A stretch of DNA of 64,000 nucleotides, from NCBI RefSeq assembly GCF_020618415.1, contig NZ_CP085345.1:1860001-1924000 (forward strand), read 5' to 3'. Within the stretch, counting starts at the first letter, position 1. The number at the start of each line of letters is the position of its first letter. The notes beneath the pieces were generated by a model. It did no database searches. It was given only the letters and a program-made list of their open reading frames with translations, and was not told the DNA's origin. Below are positions 54,021 to 62,822 of this stretch, one piece after another. Origin of the DNA: Cupriavidus sp. MP-37 (GTDB lineage: Bacteria > Pseudomonadota > Gammaproteobacteria > Burkholderiales > Burkholderiaceae). A program made the translations under genes and the position numbers.

Positions 54021-55406
54021 CTAGGGGCCGAACGGCAGCGCCAGCAATTCGTTGCGCAGCACGGCGTTGGCGCGTTCGCGCCCGGACTCGACCGGCTCGG
54101 CCGGCCACGGCGAGGGATTGGCCACGCCGCCGTGCTCGCCGTCGAAGGCGGAATGCTCGCGTCCCCAGGCCAGCGAGCAGTCGCCCTGGCGGCCTTGCAG
54201 CAGTGCGGCGCGCGGCTTGGCGCCGGCGGCGGGGCTGAATTGCACCGCCGGCTGGGCCAGCGGGGCCGCCAGCGCCTCGATGTAGATGGTCTTGGGCAGG
54301 GACGCCCAGTAGCGGGTATCGGCCTCGGCATTGGCCGCGCTGGACAGCGCCCCGGCGGCGAGGCTGAGCAGCGAGCCGGCCGCGCCCGCGGCGCCCAGGC
54401 CCTGGGCCAGGCCCGCGTTGCCGCTGCCCGCTCCCGACAACGCCGCCTGCGCCAGCCCTGACGACAGCGCACCGGCAGTGTCCGCGAGCGTGGCCGTGCT
54501 CTCCTTGAACACCGCCTTGCCGTCCAGGATGCCCTGGATCGGCCGCCCGCCGCGGGTCAGCGCGACCCGGTCCAGGTCGGCGGCAATTCCTGCGGCGAGC
54601 GGCTTCACCTCGGATCCGTAACGGATGCGCGGCGCGCCCGCGGCCGTGCCTTGCGGCAGGAAGCCGAGCAGGCTTTTGCTTTCGCCGAGCGTGACCTTTT
54701 CCGGGCCGAGGCCGGTTTCGAACAGGCTCAGGTGCCGCGGCAGTGCGCCACGCGCCTGCGCAAGGAAGGGCTCGGCCGCGCCCGCGGCGGCGCGGGCCGC
54801 CAGTTCGGCCGCGCGCGTGCCGTCGCCGGCGCACTGCGAGGCCCATGCCGCCAGCCACGCCATCAACGCAAAGCTGCCCTGGCCTGCGTCAGCGCGTTCG
54901 TATTGCCCGAAGGCGTTCTGGATGTCGGCCTGCAGGAAGGCGGCGCGGGCGTTCTGGTAGTCGCCGGCGTGCGCATAGAGCAGGCCGCGGTAGTAGAACG
55001 TCATGGCGCGTTCGTACGGCTCTCCCTTCCAGTCCTTGACGCTCTCGGCAGACCACAGTGAGCGGGCCTGCCGGGCGTTGGGGTCGTCGGCATAGATGCG
55101 CAGGATGCGTGCCGCGGCCATGTCGAAGGCGCGCCCGGCCAGGTGCGGGCGGCCCGCTTCGATGGCTGCCAGGCCCAGCAGGTCGAGGTTGAGCACGGCA
55201 TTCCACTCGCCCTCCATGTAGAGGGTATGCAGGATGCGCTGGAGTTCGGCAGGCTTGTCGGCGACAAAGCGGTCCGCTTCGGCCGCGAGTCGCTTCTCGT
55301 CGCCGTCGAACCAGGCCGCCGCGCCGGACAGCGGCGTGGCCAGCGCCAGTGCCAGCAGCGCCGCGCCGGTGCGCCGCCAGATCCCGGCTGCGTGGGGACT
55401 CCGCAT
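54021..55406 (-). CDS. COG3014-family exported protein
   Basis: A 461-residue exported protein: signal peptide 1-30, then TPR-like helices (AMTFYYRGLLYAHAGDYQNA, ARAAFLQADIQNAFGQYERA) and a C-terminal domain with a Gly/Ala-rich hydrophobic stretch (about 325-365, LAQGLGAAGAAGSLLSLAAG). This layout fits the uncharacterised COG3014 family, which is found with LpoB and YcfL genes in several gamma- and beta-proteobacteria. It ends the lipoprotein operon. Confidence 0.82.
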   Translation of the reverse strand: MRSPHAAGIWRRTGAALLALALATPLSGAAAWFDGDEKRLAAEADRFVADKPAELQRILHTLYMEGEWNAVLNLDLLGLAAIEAGRPHLAGRAFDMAAARILRIYADDPNARQARSLWSAESVKDWKGEPYERAMTFYYRGLLYAHAGDYQNARAAFLQADIQNAFGQYERADAGQGSFALMAWLAAWASQCAGDGTRAAELAARAAAGAAEPFLAQARGALPRHLSLFETGLGPEKVTLGESKSLLGFLPQGTAAGAPRIRYGSEVKPLAAGIAADLDRVALTRGGRPIQGILDGKAVFKESTATLADTAGALSSGLAQAALSGAGSGNAGLAQGLGAAGAAGSLLSLAAGALSSAANAEADTRYWASLPKTIYIEALAAPLAQPAVQFSPAAGAKPRAALLQGRQGDCSLAWGREHSAFDGEHGGVANPSPWPAEPVESGRERANAVLRNELLALPFGP

Positions 55407-55415
55407 GGGCGCCCC

Positions 55416-56225
55416 TTACTGCTGCCGGGCCAGCGGCGCGGCGGTTTCGCGCAGGTCGGCCAGTTCCGCTTCGCCCGGCAGCTGGTAGCGCACCTGCAAG
55501 GTGAAGCCGACGGCCTGGCCCGGTTCCAGCACCAGCCGCTGGAAGGTGAATTTCTGCACCTGGTCCAGGCGTTCATGGCGCATCGGCACCGCTTCGTCGG
55601 AGCGGGAATAGTTGTCCATGGCCAGCGTCACCAGCGACAGGAACGGCAGCCCGCCCAGCACGCCCTTGACCGTGGTCTGGTCGGTGTACTTGTTGGCGCT
55701 GCCCAGCTTCACCAGTTCCAGTTCGGCGGGCAGCAGGTCATAGACCGTCAGGTCGCCGCGAAAGGCCTTGTCGCCACGGTTGAAGGCGAGGAAGTGGATG
55801 GTGCGGTTGAACTCGTTCGGATCCTTGCTGTGCAGGTCCAGCAGGATCTCGCGCCGGATGAAGTCGCCGCGGTGCAGTTCGCCCTTGATGAATTCGATCC
55901 GCGGCGCGTCCTTGCGGTTGACCGTGAGCTGCTGCCGCTTGACTTCGGCCTGCGTCACCATGCCGTCTTCATACAGGGTGTAGACCAGCGGGGTCGAGGC
56001 CACCACCACCTTGTTGTTGCCGGGCGAAACCGCCACGGTATCGCCCACGTTCAGGCCCGACAGGTCCGCCTTGCCGGCCACGTCGGCACGCACCACGGGC
56101 GCGTTGTCGCCGCCGGTGCGGGTGGATTTCAGCACCATCGGCGGGGCGGCGCAGCCGGTGGCAAGGAGAGCGGCCAGCAGGGTGGCAAGCGAAGCCAGTC
56201 GTGGCACGGAGCGGGCAAGGGTCAT
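55416..56225 (-). CDS. Lipoprotein of the LpoB/COG3014 operon
   Basis: A 269-residue protein with a lipoprotein signal (LLAALLATGC, Cys25). The body is beta-rich, with DLSGLNVGDTVAVSPGNNKV, IHFLAFNRGDKAFRGDLTVY and FTLQVRYQLPGEAEL, which suggests an Ig-like envelope protein. I do not know the family. It is 9 bp upstream of the COG3014 gene, so co-expression is nearly certain. Confidence 0.78.
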   Translation of the reverse strand: MTLARSVPRLASLATLLAALLATGCAAPPMVLKSTRTGGDNAPVVRADVAGKADLSGLNVGDTVAVSPGNNKVVVASTPLVYTLYEDGMVTQAEVKRQQLTVNRKDAPRIEFIKGELHRGDFIRREILLDLHSKDPNEFNRTIHFLAFNRGDKAFRGDLTVYDLLPAELELVKLGSANKYTDQTTVKGVLGGLPFLSLVTLAMDNYSRSDEAVPMRHERLDQVQKFTFQRLVLEPGQAVGFTLQVRYQLPGEAELADLRETAAPLARQQ

Positions 56226-56299
56226 GGCAGAAGAATGGGAAGGCTGGATGGATGGCAGTGCGGCCGGTGTGGCTGCGCATGGTATGAACCGGGGCGGCG

Positions 56300-56785
56300 C
56301 TACGGCCGCGCGGGCCCCGGCAGCACCGGATAGAGTTGTCCCGGGCGGTAGGGCTGCTGCGCACGCTGCGCGTCCAGGATTTCGAGCGCGGCCGGCACGG
56401 AACCGGCCATGACCGCATGCTCGGCGTACTCGGCCTGCGTGCGCGGCGGCAGCACCAGCGTGCGCCACGCGCTGGGCGGCTCGGCGGCCACGGCCCGCTG
56501 CGCCGCGCGGAAACGCGTGCGTACCAGCAGCGCGACGTCGAATTCGGTGCAGTTGTGCAGGCCCGCGTGCACCGCGCCCAGGCCGCTGGCGCTGGCCGTC
56601 GTCCCGGCTTCAGGCACTGCCACCATGGCGGCCAGCTCCGGCGACAGGAACGAGACCGGCAGGGGCGGGCGCGCGCGCTGCTGCTGCCACGGCATGCAGC
56701 CGGTATGGGCAGGCGGCGTGGCGGCGCAGCTGGCCACGAGCCAGGCCGCGGCGAGCGCGCCGCTGCGGCTAGCGATAGACCACAT
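56300..56785 (-). CDS. YcfL-like (DUF1425) lipoprotein
   Basis: A 161-residue lipoprotein (signal ending AAAWLVASC). Its core (VHAGLHNCTEFDVALLVRTR, then WRTLVLPPRTQAEYAEHAV) has the beta pattern of DUF1425/YcfL, a protein found beside LpoB in E. coli and Vibrio. Its start at 56785 overlaps the lpoB gene by 17 bp. Alternative ATG: 56812. The final part is Pro/Gln/Arg-rich. Confidence 0.68.
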   Translation of the reverse strand: MWSIASRSGALAAAWLVASCAATPPAHTGCMPWQQQRARPPLPVSFLSPELAAMVAVPEAGTTASASGLGAVHAGLHNCTEFDVALLVRTRFRAAQRAVAAEPPSAWRTLVLPPRTQAEYAEHAVMAGSVPAALEILDAQRAQQPYRPGQLYPVLPGPARP

Positions 56786-57497
56786 CGTCCGCCGCGGCGC
56801 GCTGGAATGCATAGATGTTGCTCCAGACCAGTTCGCCGGTTTCCACCTCGACCAGCTCGAACGAGATCTGCATGTAGCGCTGCACCATGCCGGTGGCGGC
56901 GCTGCGGCTGTCGAGCGAACCGATCCGGCCCGACAGGCTGTAGTCGGCGCCGAGGCGCGCACGGGCCAGGCCCAGCGTGCCGGCGTCGGTGGCGCCGCTG
57001 CGCTTGGCCTGGCGTTCGCGCTCGACCAGCGCGGTCTGCGTGCTGACAAACTGCAGGCGCGACTGCGCGGCGCGGTTCAGGCTGACGCGCAGCCGGTCCA
57101 CGATCAGCTGGCGGTCCAGCGGCTGGGCACTTTCATTGATGAAATTGGCGCCGTCCAGCGCAATGCGCGGGCGCTTGCCATCGCGGCCGGGCGCGAAGCG
57201 CGGCTGCGCCAGGATGTCGCGCATCATCTGGTCGGCCATGGCAACGATGTCGTGGCCCTCCAGGCCCACGCCGGAGACCGGGCCTTTGCGGCCGGCGTCC
57301 AGTTCGAGCGCGGCCACGCCGGCCGCGTTCGGCGCGCTGGCGAGGCAACCAGCCAGCAGCGCCGCCAGCCCGCATGCCGCCATCCCGCCAGCCAGCCTCA
57401 GCGCGGCCGTTGCCGGGATGGCGCGCGCGGCGTTCCCCCTTGCTTCCCCGATTTCCCGTGCGGCCGGTGTGCCGGCTGTCTTGTCTGTCACGGTCAT
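56769..57497 (-). CDS. lpoB: LpoB-like penicillin-binding-protein activator
   Basis: A protein of up to 242 residues. The lipoprotein signal GMAACGLAALLAGC sits unusually far in, with Cys near 51, so the true start is probably inside this frame; a GTG at 57491 has better ribosome spacing. The LpoB fold shows MADQMMRDILAQPRF, RIALDGANFINESAQPLD, FVSTQTALVERERQ and YMQISFELVEVETGELVWSN. LpoB reaches from the outer membrane to stimulate PBP1b. Whether this copy does so is inference. Confidence 0.85.
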   Translation of the reverse strand: MTVTDKTAGTPAAREIGEARGNAARAIPATAALRLAGGMAACGLAALLAGCLASAPNAAGVAALELDAGRKGPVSGVGLEGHDIVAMADQMMRDILAQPRFAPGRDGKRPRIALDGANFINESAQPLDRQLIVDRLRVSLNRAAQSRLQFVSTQTALVERERQAKRSGATDAGTLGLARARLGADYSLSGRIGSLDSRSAATGMVQRYMQISFELVEVETGELVWSNIYAFQRAAADDVVYR

Positions 57498-57793
57498 GCT
57501 CCCCGTATTCCCGTCATGGCCTTGTTGCCCGCGCCGGCGGTCGTGGTCCGGACGGGCGGGGCTGTTTTGCCGCGATCATAGGGGCAGGCCCGGCCCGCCG
57601 CCTCCCCAGAATATGGGATGGGCAACGGCGTGCCGCCGTGCGATCGGTACGGGCGGCGGCGTTTACCCTGAAGGGGCCCGCCGGGCCGTCCGCGCGCGGG
57701 CGGGATATGTCAGAATCCGCCGTCGTGCCGCCGCAACGTGCGCGCAGCGCGGCAGCACAGGGGCGCACCGCGGCGTGGCTCGGGAAGACAGGC

Positions 57794-58480
57794 ATGGCAA
57801 GCACAACAAGAGTCCTCATCGTCGAAGACGACCCCCTGGCGCTGCGCCGGCTGGTGCAGGCCGTCGACCTGCATGCGGCCGAAGCCGCGGCGTCGGGCTG
57901 CGCCGCTACCGTGGCGGAGGCGCTGGCGTGGCTGGCGCGGCACCAGCCCGACGTGCTGCTGTGCGACCTCGGCCTGCCCGACGGCAGCGGCATCGACGTG
58001 ATCCGCGCCACGCGCGAGCGCTATCCGGCCTGCGACTGCATGGTCGTGACCGTGTTCGGCGACGACCAGCATGTGCTGGCCAGCATCGAGGCCGGCGCCA
58101 TCGGCTACCTGCTGAAGGATGAAACCACCGACCGCATCGCCGCCTCCATCGGCGAACTGCGCGCGGGCGGCTCGCCGATGAGCCCGCTGATCGCGCGGCA
58201 GGTGGTGAACCGGCTGCGCGGCGCGCCGCCGGAAGCGACGCCGCCCAATGGCACGGGCGCGGGCACGGGCGCGGGCGCGGTGGCGCTGTCGGTGCGCGAG
58301 AACGAGATCCTGGATTTGATCTCGCGCGGCTACACCTACGCCGAAACCGCACGCTACCTGGGGCTGAGCGTGCATACCGTGCAGTCGCACATCAAGAACA
58401 TCTACGGCAAGCTGGCGGTGCGCTCGCGCGGCGAGGCCGTGTTCGAGGCGGCCAAGCTCGGCCTGCTCAAGTCCCTGTAA
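57794..58480 (+). CDS. LuxR-type response regulator
   Basis: A 228-residue regulator with a receiver (1-120; ED 11-12, D58, Lys in GYLLKDETTD) and a LuxR helix-turn-helix (160-225; LSVRENEILDLISRGYTYAE, SVHTVQSHIKNIYGKL). A Gly/Thr linker joins them. It starts 296 bp from the divergent lpoB gene, with GGGAAGA upstream; I see no other gene in that gap. The sensor kinase follows 7 bp later. Confidence 0.9.
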   Translation: MASTTRVLIVEDDPLALRRLVQAVDLHAAEAAASGCAATVAEALAWLARHQPDVLLCDLGLPDGSGIDVIRATRERYPACDCMVVTVFGDDQHVLASIEAGAIGYLLKDETTDRIAASIGELRAGGSPMSPLIARQVVNRLRGAPPEATPPNGTGAGTGAGAVALSVRENEILDLISRGYTYAETARYLGLSVHTVQSHIKNIYGKLAVRSRGEAVFEAAKLGLLKSL

Positions 58481-58487
58481 GCGCGCC

Positions 58488-60365
58488 ATGCTGCCCTGGC
58501 CGTGTTCTGTGCGCATCGTGCTTGCCACGCTGCTGGCGTGGGCCAGCCTGCTGCTGCCCGGCATGGCGGCGGCGGACACGATGGCACTGGCCGCGGCCAC
58601 GCGCTCGGCCACGCTGACCGACGGCACCGTGCTGCCGGCGCGCCCGCTGACGCTGCCCGACTACTGGGACCGGGTGATGCCGGGCAAGTCCGGCACGCTG
58701 GTCTACGAACTGCGCTTCGACCGCAACTGGCCCGCGGCGGCGCCCGGGGGGCTGTTCGTGCCCTGGGCCGGGGGCAGCTACGAGGTGCGCCTCAACGGGG
58801 TGCTGATCGCCACCGGCGGGCGCCTGGACGCGCCCGCGTCGGCGCTGGCCAAGCGTCCCTACTACGTGGCCGTGCCGCCGGAGCTGGCGAACGCGCACGG
58901 CAACCTGCTGCGCATCACCGTGGCGGCGCGCGCCTATGCGCGCTCGGGCCTGCTGCCGGTAACGGTGGGCCCGGCCGCCGAGGTGCGCGCGCAGTATGAG
59001 CGGGCCTTCCTGCTGCGCGTGGTCGGCCCGCTGATCGCGGCGGTGCTCAGCGTCGTGCTGGGCGGCCTGGCGCTGCTGATCTGGTGGCGCCAGCGCGATC
59101 CGCTGTTCGGCCTGTACGGGCTGGCCGAGGTTGCCTGGAGCGTGCGCCTGCTCGACTACTTCGTCGATGACCTCGCCATCCCGGCGGAACTGCGCGGCTA
59201 TATCGTCGCCGCCGCGCGCGAGGTATTCCTGGGCGCCATCGCCCGGTTCTGCCTGCTGGTGATCCGGGTGCCCTGGCGCTGGCTGCATCGCACCCTCAAC
59301 GCCTACCTGTGGCTGGCGCTGCCGGTGCTTGCGCCGCTGGCCGCCGTCTCCAGCCATCCGCTGGTGTTCCCGCTGAGCTGGCTGGTCAAGGTCGGCATCA
59401 TCCTGACCGTGGCCGGTGCGATGGTGTGGGGCGCGTTGCGCCGGCCCAGCCGCGAGGCGACGCTGCTGGCCGTCACCGTGGGCGTGTCGGCGGTGCTGTT
59501 CCTGGCGGACTGGATCAAGGTCTGGCTGACCGGCGACTATTACTGGGTCCATTCGCTGACCCGCTATGTCTCGGTGCCGTTCAGCGTGGTGATGGCGTGG
59601 ATGCTGGTGGAACGCTACACCAGCGCGGTGCAGAGCCTGCAGAACGCCAACCAGGTGCTGACCGAGCGCGTCGCGCAGCGCGAGGCGCAGCTGCGCGCCG
59701 CCTTTGCGCGCACGCAGAAGATTGCCGCCGAGGAAACCGCGCTGCGCGAGCGCGGGCGCATCCTGCGCGACATGCACGACGGGCTGGGCAGCCAGCTGGT
59801 CACGACCCTGTCGATGCTGGAGTCCGGCAAGGCCAGCGGCCCGGAAGTCGCCACGCAGGTGCGGCATGCGCTGGATTCGCTCAAGCTTTCCATCGACGCG
59901 ATGCAGGACACCGGCGGCGACCTGGCCGCGGTGCTGGGCAACCTGCGCTACCGGCTGGGGCCGCGCATCGCCGATGCCGGGCTGGAGATCCGCTGGGAAG
60001 TCGAACGCCTGCCCACGCTGCCGCATTTCTCCGCGCGCAAGGTGCAGGAGCTGCAATACCTGCTGCTCGAAGGCATCACCAACGTGCTGCAACACGCGGC
60101 GGCGCACACGCTGACCGTGACCGCGCAGGCGGACCCGCAGGCGATCCGCATCACGCTGGCCGACGACGGCCGCGGCTTCGATACCGGGGCCACGCGCGGC
60201 GGGCGCGGGCTGCGCAATATGCAGGTGCGCGCCGCGGCAATCGGCGCCCGCCTGCAGATCCGCTCGGCGCCCGGCGGCACGGCGCTGACGGTGGAGCTGC
60301 CGCTGGCCGAGGAGCAGGGCGATGAGGCGGGCACGCCCGGGGAAGGGACCGCGCCCGCGGCATAG
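58488..60365 (+). CDS. Membrane sensor kinase with 7TM receptor (7TMR-DISM-like)
   Basis: A 625-residue sensor: signal peptide (1-29), an extracytoplasmic beta-rich domain (30-170; LVYELRFDRNW, YEVRLNGVLIATGG), seven membrane segments (about 180-375), a coiled coil, HisKA_3 with H430 in RDMHDGLGSQL and a HATPase with NVLQHAAAH and GGRGLRNM. It pairs with the regulator 7 bp upstream. The divergent lipoprotein operon next door could be a target, so a cell-wall signal is possible (inference). Confidence 0.9.
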   Translation: MLPWPCSVRIVLATLLAWASLLLPGMAAADTMALAAATRSATLTDGTVLPARPLTLPDYWDRVMPGKSGTLVYELRFDRNWPAAAPGGLFVPWAGGSYEVRLNGVLIATGGRLDAPASALAKRPYYVAVPPELANAHGNLLRITVAARAYARSGLLPVTVGPAAEVRAQYERAFLLRVVGPLIAAVLSVVLGGLALLIWWRQRDPLFGLYGLAEVAWSVRLLDYFVDDLAIPAELRGYIVAAAREVFLGAIARFCLLVIRVPWRWLHRTLNAYLWLALPVLAPLAAVSSHPLVFPLSWLVKVGIILTVAGAMVWGALRRPSREATLLAVTVGVSAVLFLADWIKVWLTGDYYWVHSLTRYVSVPFSVVMAWMLVERYTSAVQSLQNANQVLTERVAQREAQLRAAFARTQKIAAEETALRERGRILRDMHDGLGSQLVTTLSMLESGKASGPEVATQVRHALDSLKLSIDAMQDTGGDLAAVLGNLRYRLGPRIADAGLEIRWEVERLPTLPHFSARKVQELQYLLLEGITNVLQHAAAHTLTVTAQADPQAIRITLADDGRGFDTGATRGGRGLRNMQVRAAAIGARLQIRSAPGGTALTVELPLAEEQGDEAGTPGEGTAPAA

Positions 60366-60378
60366 GGCTGGTTGCGGA

Positions 60379-61602
60379 TTACTGCGCTGCGCGCTTCGGC
60401 AGCAGCCGCACCGCCAGTGCGGACAGCGCCGCGGCGGTAGCCAGCGCGGCCACACCGGTCCAGCCGAAGCGCGCCAGCGCCACGCTGCCTAGCGCCGCCC
60501 CGGCCGCCATGCCGGTGAACATGCAGACGAACAGCACGGCATTCAGGCGGCTGCGCGCACCCGGATCGATGCCATAGACGATGGTCTGGTGCGCCACCAG
60601 CGCCACCTGCACGCCCAGGTCGAAGCCGATGGCGCTGGCGCCGATCAGCCACAGTTGCGCCTGCCGCGCCAGCAGCGGCGCCAGCAGCATGGCGGCAAAC
60701 GACAGCGCCGCCAGCGCCGCGCCGGCGCGGATCACCCGTTCCGGGCCGCTGCGGTCGGCCAGGCGGCCGGCCAGCGGCGCACCCAGCGCGCCGGCGGCAC
60801 CGGCCAGGCCGAACGCGCCGGCGGCCTCGCTGCCCAGGTGGAACGGCGCGCCGTGCAGCATCACCGCCAGTGTCGACCAGAACGCGCTGAACCCGACCGA
60901 AAGCAGCCCCTGCGCCAGCGCCGCGCGGCGCAGCGCGCCATGCTCGCGCCACAGTGCCGCCAGCGAGGCCAGCAGGGCGCGATACGGCAGCGTCGTGGCC
61001 GGGGCAAAGCGCGGCAGCTGGCGCCGTGCCACCAGCGCCACCGCCGCGATGCTGGCCGCCGCCAGCACGAACATCGCGCGCCAGCCGAAGTGCGCGGCTA
61101 CGAAGCCGCTGACCACCCGTGACAGCAGGATGCCCAGCAGCAGCCCCGTCATCACGGTGCCGACCACCTTGCCGCGCTGCGCGGCCGGCGCCAGCGCCGC
61201 CGCGGCCGGCACGATGTCCTGCGCCAGCGTCGCGGACAGGCCCACCACCAGGCTGGACACCAGCAGCAGGCCGATGCCCGGCGCCAGGCCCGCCAGCAGC
61301 AGCGCGCCCACCAGCGCCACCGCCTTGGCCACGATGATATGGCGGCGGTCATAGCGGTCGCCCAGCGGCGCCAGCAGCAGGATGCCCAGCGCATAGCCGA
61401 GCTGCGTCAGGGTGGGGATGGCGCCGGTGGTGGCATCGCTGGCATGCAGGTCGGGTGCCATCACGCCGAGCATGGGCTGGCTGTAGTACAGCGAAGCCAC
61501 CGCCAGGCCGGCGCCGGTGGCGAGCAGCAGCACCAGCCGCCCAGGCACGGCGGGGCCGGACAGCGTGGTAGCGGGTGACGACGTTGTGGGAACCGTGGAC
61601 AT
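60379..61602 (-). CDS. MFS transporter (YnfM-like)
   Basis: A 407-residue, 12-helix major facilitator protein. The loop 2-3 motif GDRYDRRHIIVAKAVAL and a Tyr/Ser-Gln-Pro stretch (YYSQPMLGVMAPDL) early in the protein match the YnfM group of drug or metabolite exporters. The ATG at 61602 is chosen because the upstream reading is unrelated. It is divergent from a LysR gene. Confidence 0.88.
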   Translation of the reverse strand: MSTVPTTSSPATTLSGPAVPGRLVLLLATGAGLAVASLYYSQPMLGVMAPDLHASDATTGAIPTLTQLGYALGILLLAPLGDRYDRRHIIVAKAVALVGALLLAGLAPGIGLLLVSSLVVGLSATLAQDIVPAAAALAPAAQRGKVVGTVMTGLLLGILLSRVVSGFVAAHFGWRAMFVLAAASIAAVALVARRQLPRFAPATTLPYRALLASLAALWREHGALRRAALAQGLLSVGFSAFWSTLAVMLHGAPFHLGSEAAGAFGLAGAAGALGAPLAGRLADRSGPERVIRAGAALAALSFAAMLLAPLLARQAQLWLIGASAIGFDLGVQVALVAHQTIVYGIDPGARSRLNAVLFVCMFTGMAAGAALGSVALARFGWTGVAALATAAALSALAVRLLPKRAAQ

Positions 61603-61708
61603 GATGGGTTGGCGCGGTGCGCGGGAAGGTTGCGATGGCCCGAAGTGTTGTCCACGCGCGCCGATTCTGGTAGACGTGCGGGGTGAACAATGGCTATACG
61701 AGACGCGT

Positions 61709-62713
61709 ATGAAAGGCCAGCCCGCCACTAACCCGCGCGCCGCCCCCGCCGCCACCCGCGGCGCGCCCGGCGCCGACCGCATCGACCTGATGCAGACCTT
61801 CGTGCGCATCGTCGAGGCCGGCAGCCTGTCGCTGGCGGCCGCGCAGCTGCAGACCACCCAGCCCACCATCAGCCGGCGCCTGCAGACGCTGGAGCGACTG
61901 CTGGGCGTGCGCCTGCTGCAGCGTTCCACGCATGCGATGAAGCTGACCGAAGACGGCGCGCGCTGCTACGAGCGCGCCCGCGAGCTGGTGGCGGACTGGG
62001 CCAGGTTCGAGGCCGACGTGCGCGGCACAGGCCACGCGCCCAGCGGCACGCTGCGCGTGGTGGTGCCGCACGCGTTCGGGCAGGAGCTGCTGGTGGGTCC
62101 GCTGGCGAGCTTCCTGCGGCAATATCCGCAGGTCGCGGTGGAATGGCTGCTGCACGACCGGACCCCGGATTTCATCGCCGAAGCCATCGATTGCGCGATC
62201 CATGTGGGCGAGGTGCATGAACCCGGCCTGGTGGCCGTGCGCCTGGCGGAGGTGCCGCGCGCGGTCATCGCCGCGCCGTCGCTGTTCGACGGCAAGCCGC
62301 CGCCGCGCCGCCCGCAAGACCTGGAAAGCCTGCCCTGGCTGGCGCTGCGCACGTTCTACCGCAACGAGATCGTGCTGCAGAACCGGCAGACGCAGGCGCG
62401 CCACGGCCTGGCCTTCGCACCGCGCATGAGCACCGACAGCCTGTACGCGCTGCATGCGGCGGCCCGGCTGGGGCTGGGCGTTGCCGTGGGCTCGTCGTGG
62501 ATCTTTGCCGACGACATTGCCAACGGCAGGCTGTTGCACCTGCTGCCGCAATGGCAGGCCGACCCGCTGCCGATCTACCTGGTCTATCCGCATGCGCGCT
62601 TCTATCCGGCCAGGCTGCGCCTGTTCGCCGACGCCATGCGGCAAGCGATACCGACCGCCGGCATGGTCGAACGGACGCGCGTGCCGCGCGGGATGACACA
62701 AGCGCGCCGATAA
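61709..62713 (+). CDS. LysR-family regulator divergent from MFS transporter
   Basis: A 334-residue LysR-type regulator: the helix-turn-helix lies in VEAGSLSLAAAQLQTTQPTI, then a substrate-binding fold from TLRVVVPHAFGQELLVGPL. A 25-residue Ala/Arg lead precedes the usual start, so ATG 61790 is possible instead. A near-palindrome (TTGTCCAC 61648-61655, GTGAACAA 61683-61690) lies in the divergent gap and may be its site. It likely controls the MFS gene. Confidence 0.86.
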   Translation: MKGQPATNPRAAPAATRGAPGADRIDLMQTFVRIVEAGSLSLAAAQLQTTQPTISRRLQTLERLLGVRLLQRSTHAMKLTEDGARCYERARELVADWARFEADVRGTGHAPSGTLRVVVPHAFGQELLVGPLASFLRQYPQVAVEWLLHDRTPDFIAEAIDCAIHVGEVHEPGLVAVRLAEVPRAVIAAPSLFDGKPPPRRPQDLESLPWLALRTFYRNEIVLQNRQTQARHGLAFAPRMSTDSLYALHAAARLGLGVAVGSSWIFADDIANGRLLHLLPQWQADPLPIYLVYPHARFYPARLRLFADAMRQAIPTAGMVERTRVPRGMTQARR

Positions 62714-62822
62714 CGCCTATCCTGTATCGGCCATTACCTCCGCCGCGGGCGACCGCGCGCTTCGACCTCATGGTGCCTGCGTGATCCGCCGCGTCTTTCC
62801 CAGGTTTCGAACAAGGGGCCGC

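Noticed and set aside
58467..60455. 662-codon open frame opposite the 7TM sensor
   Set aside because: Low-complexity composition and no motifs; the plus-strand kinase is well supported.
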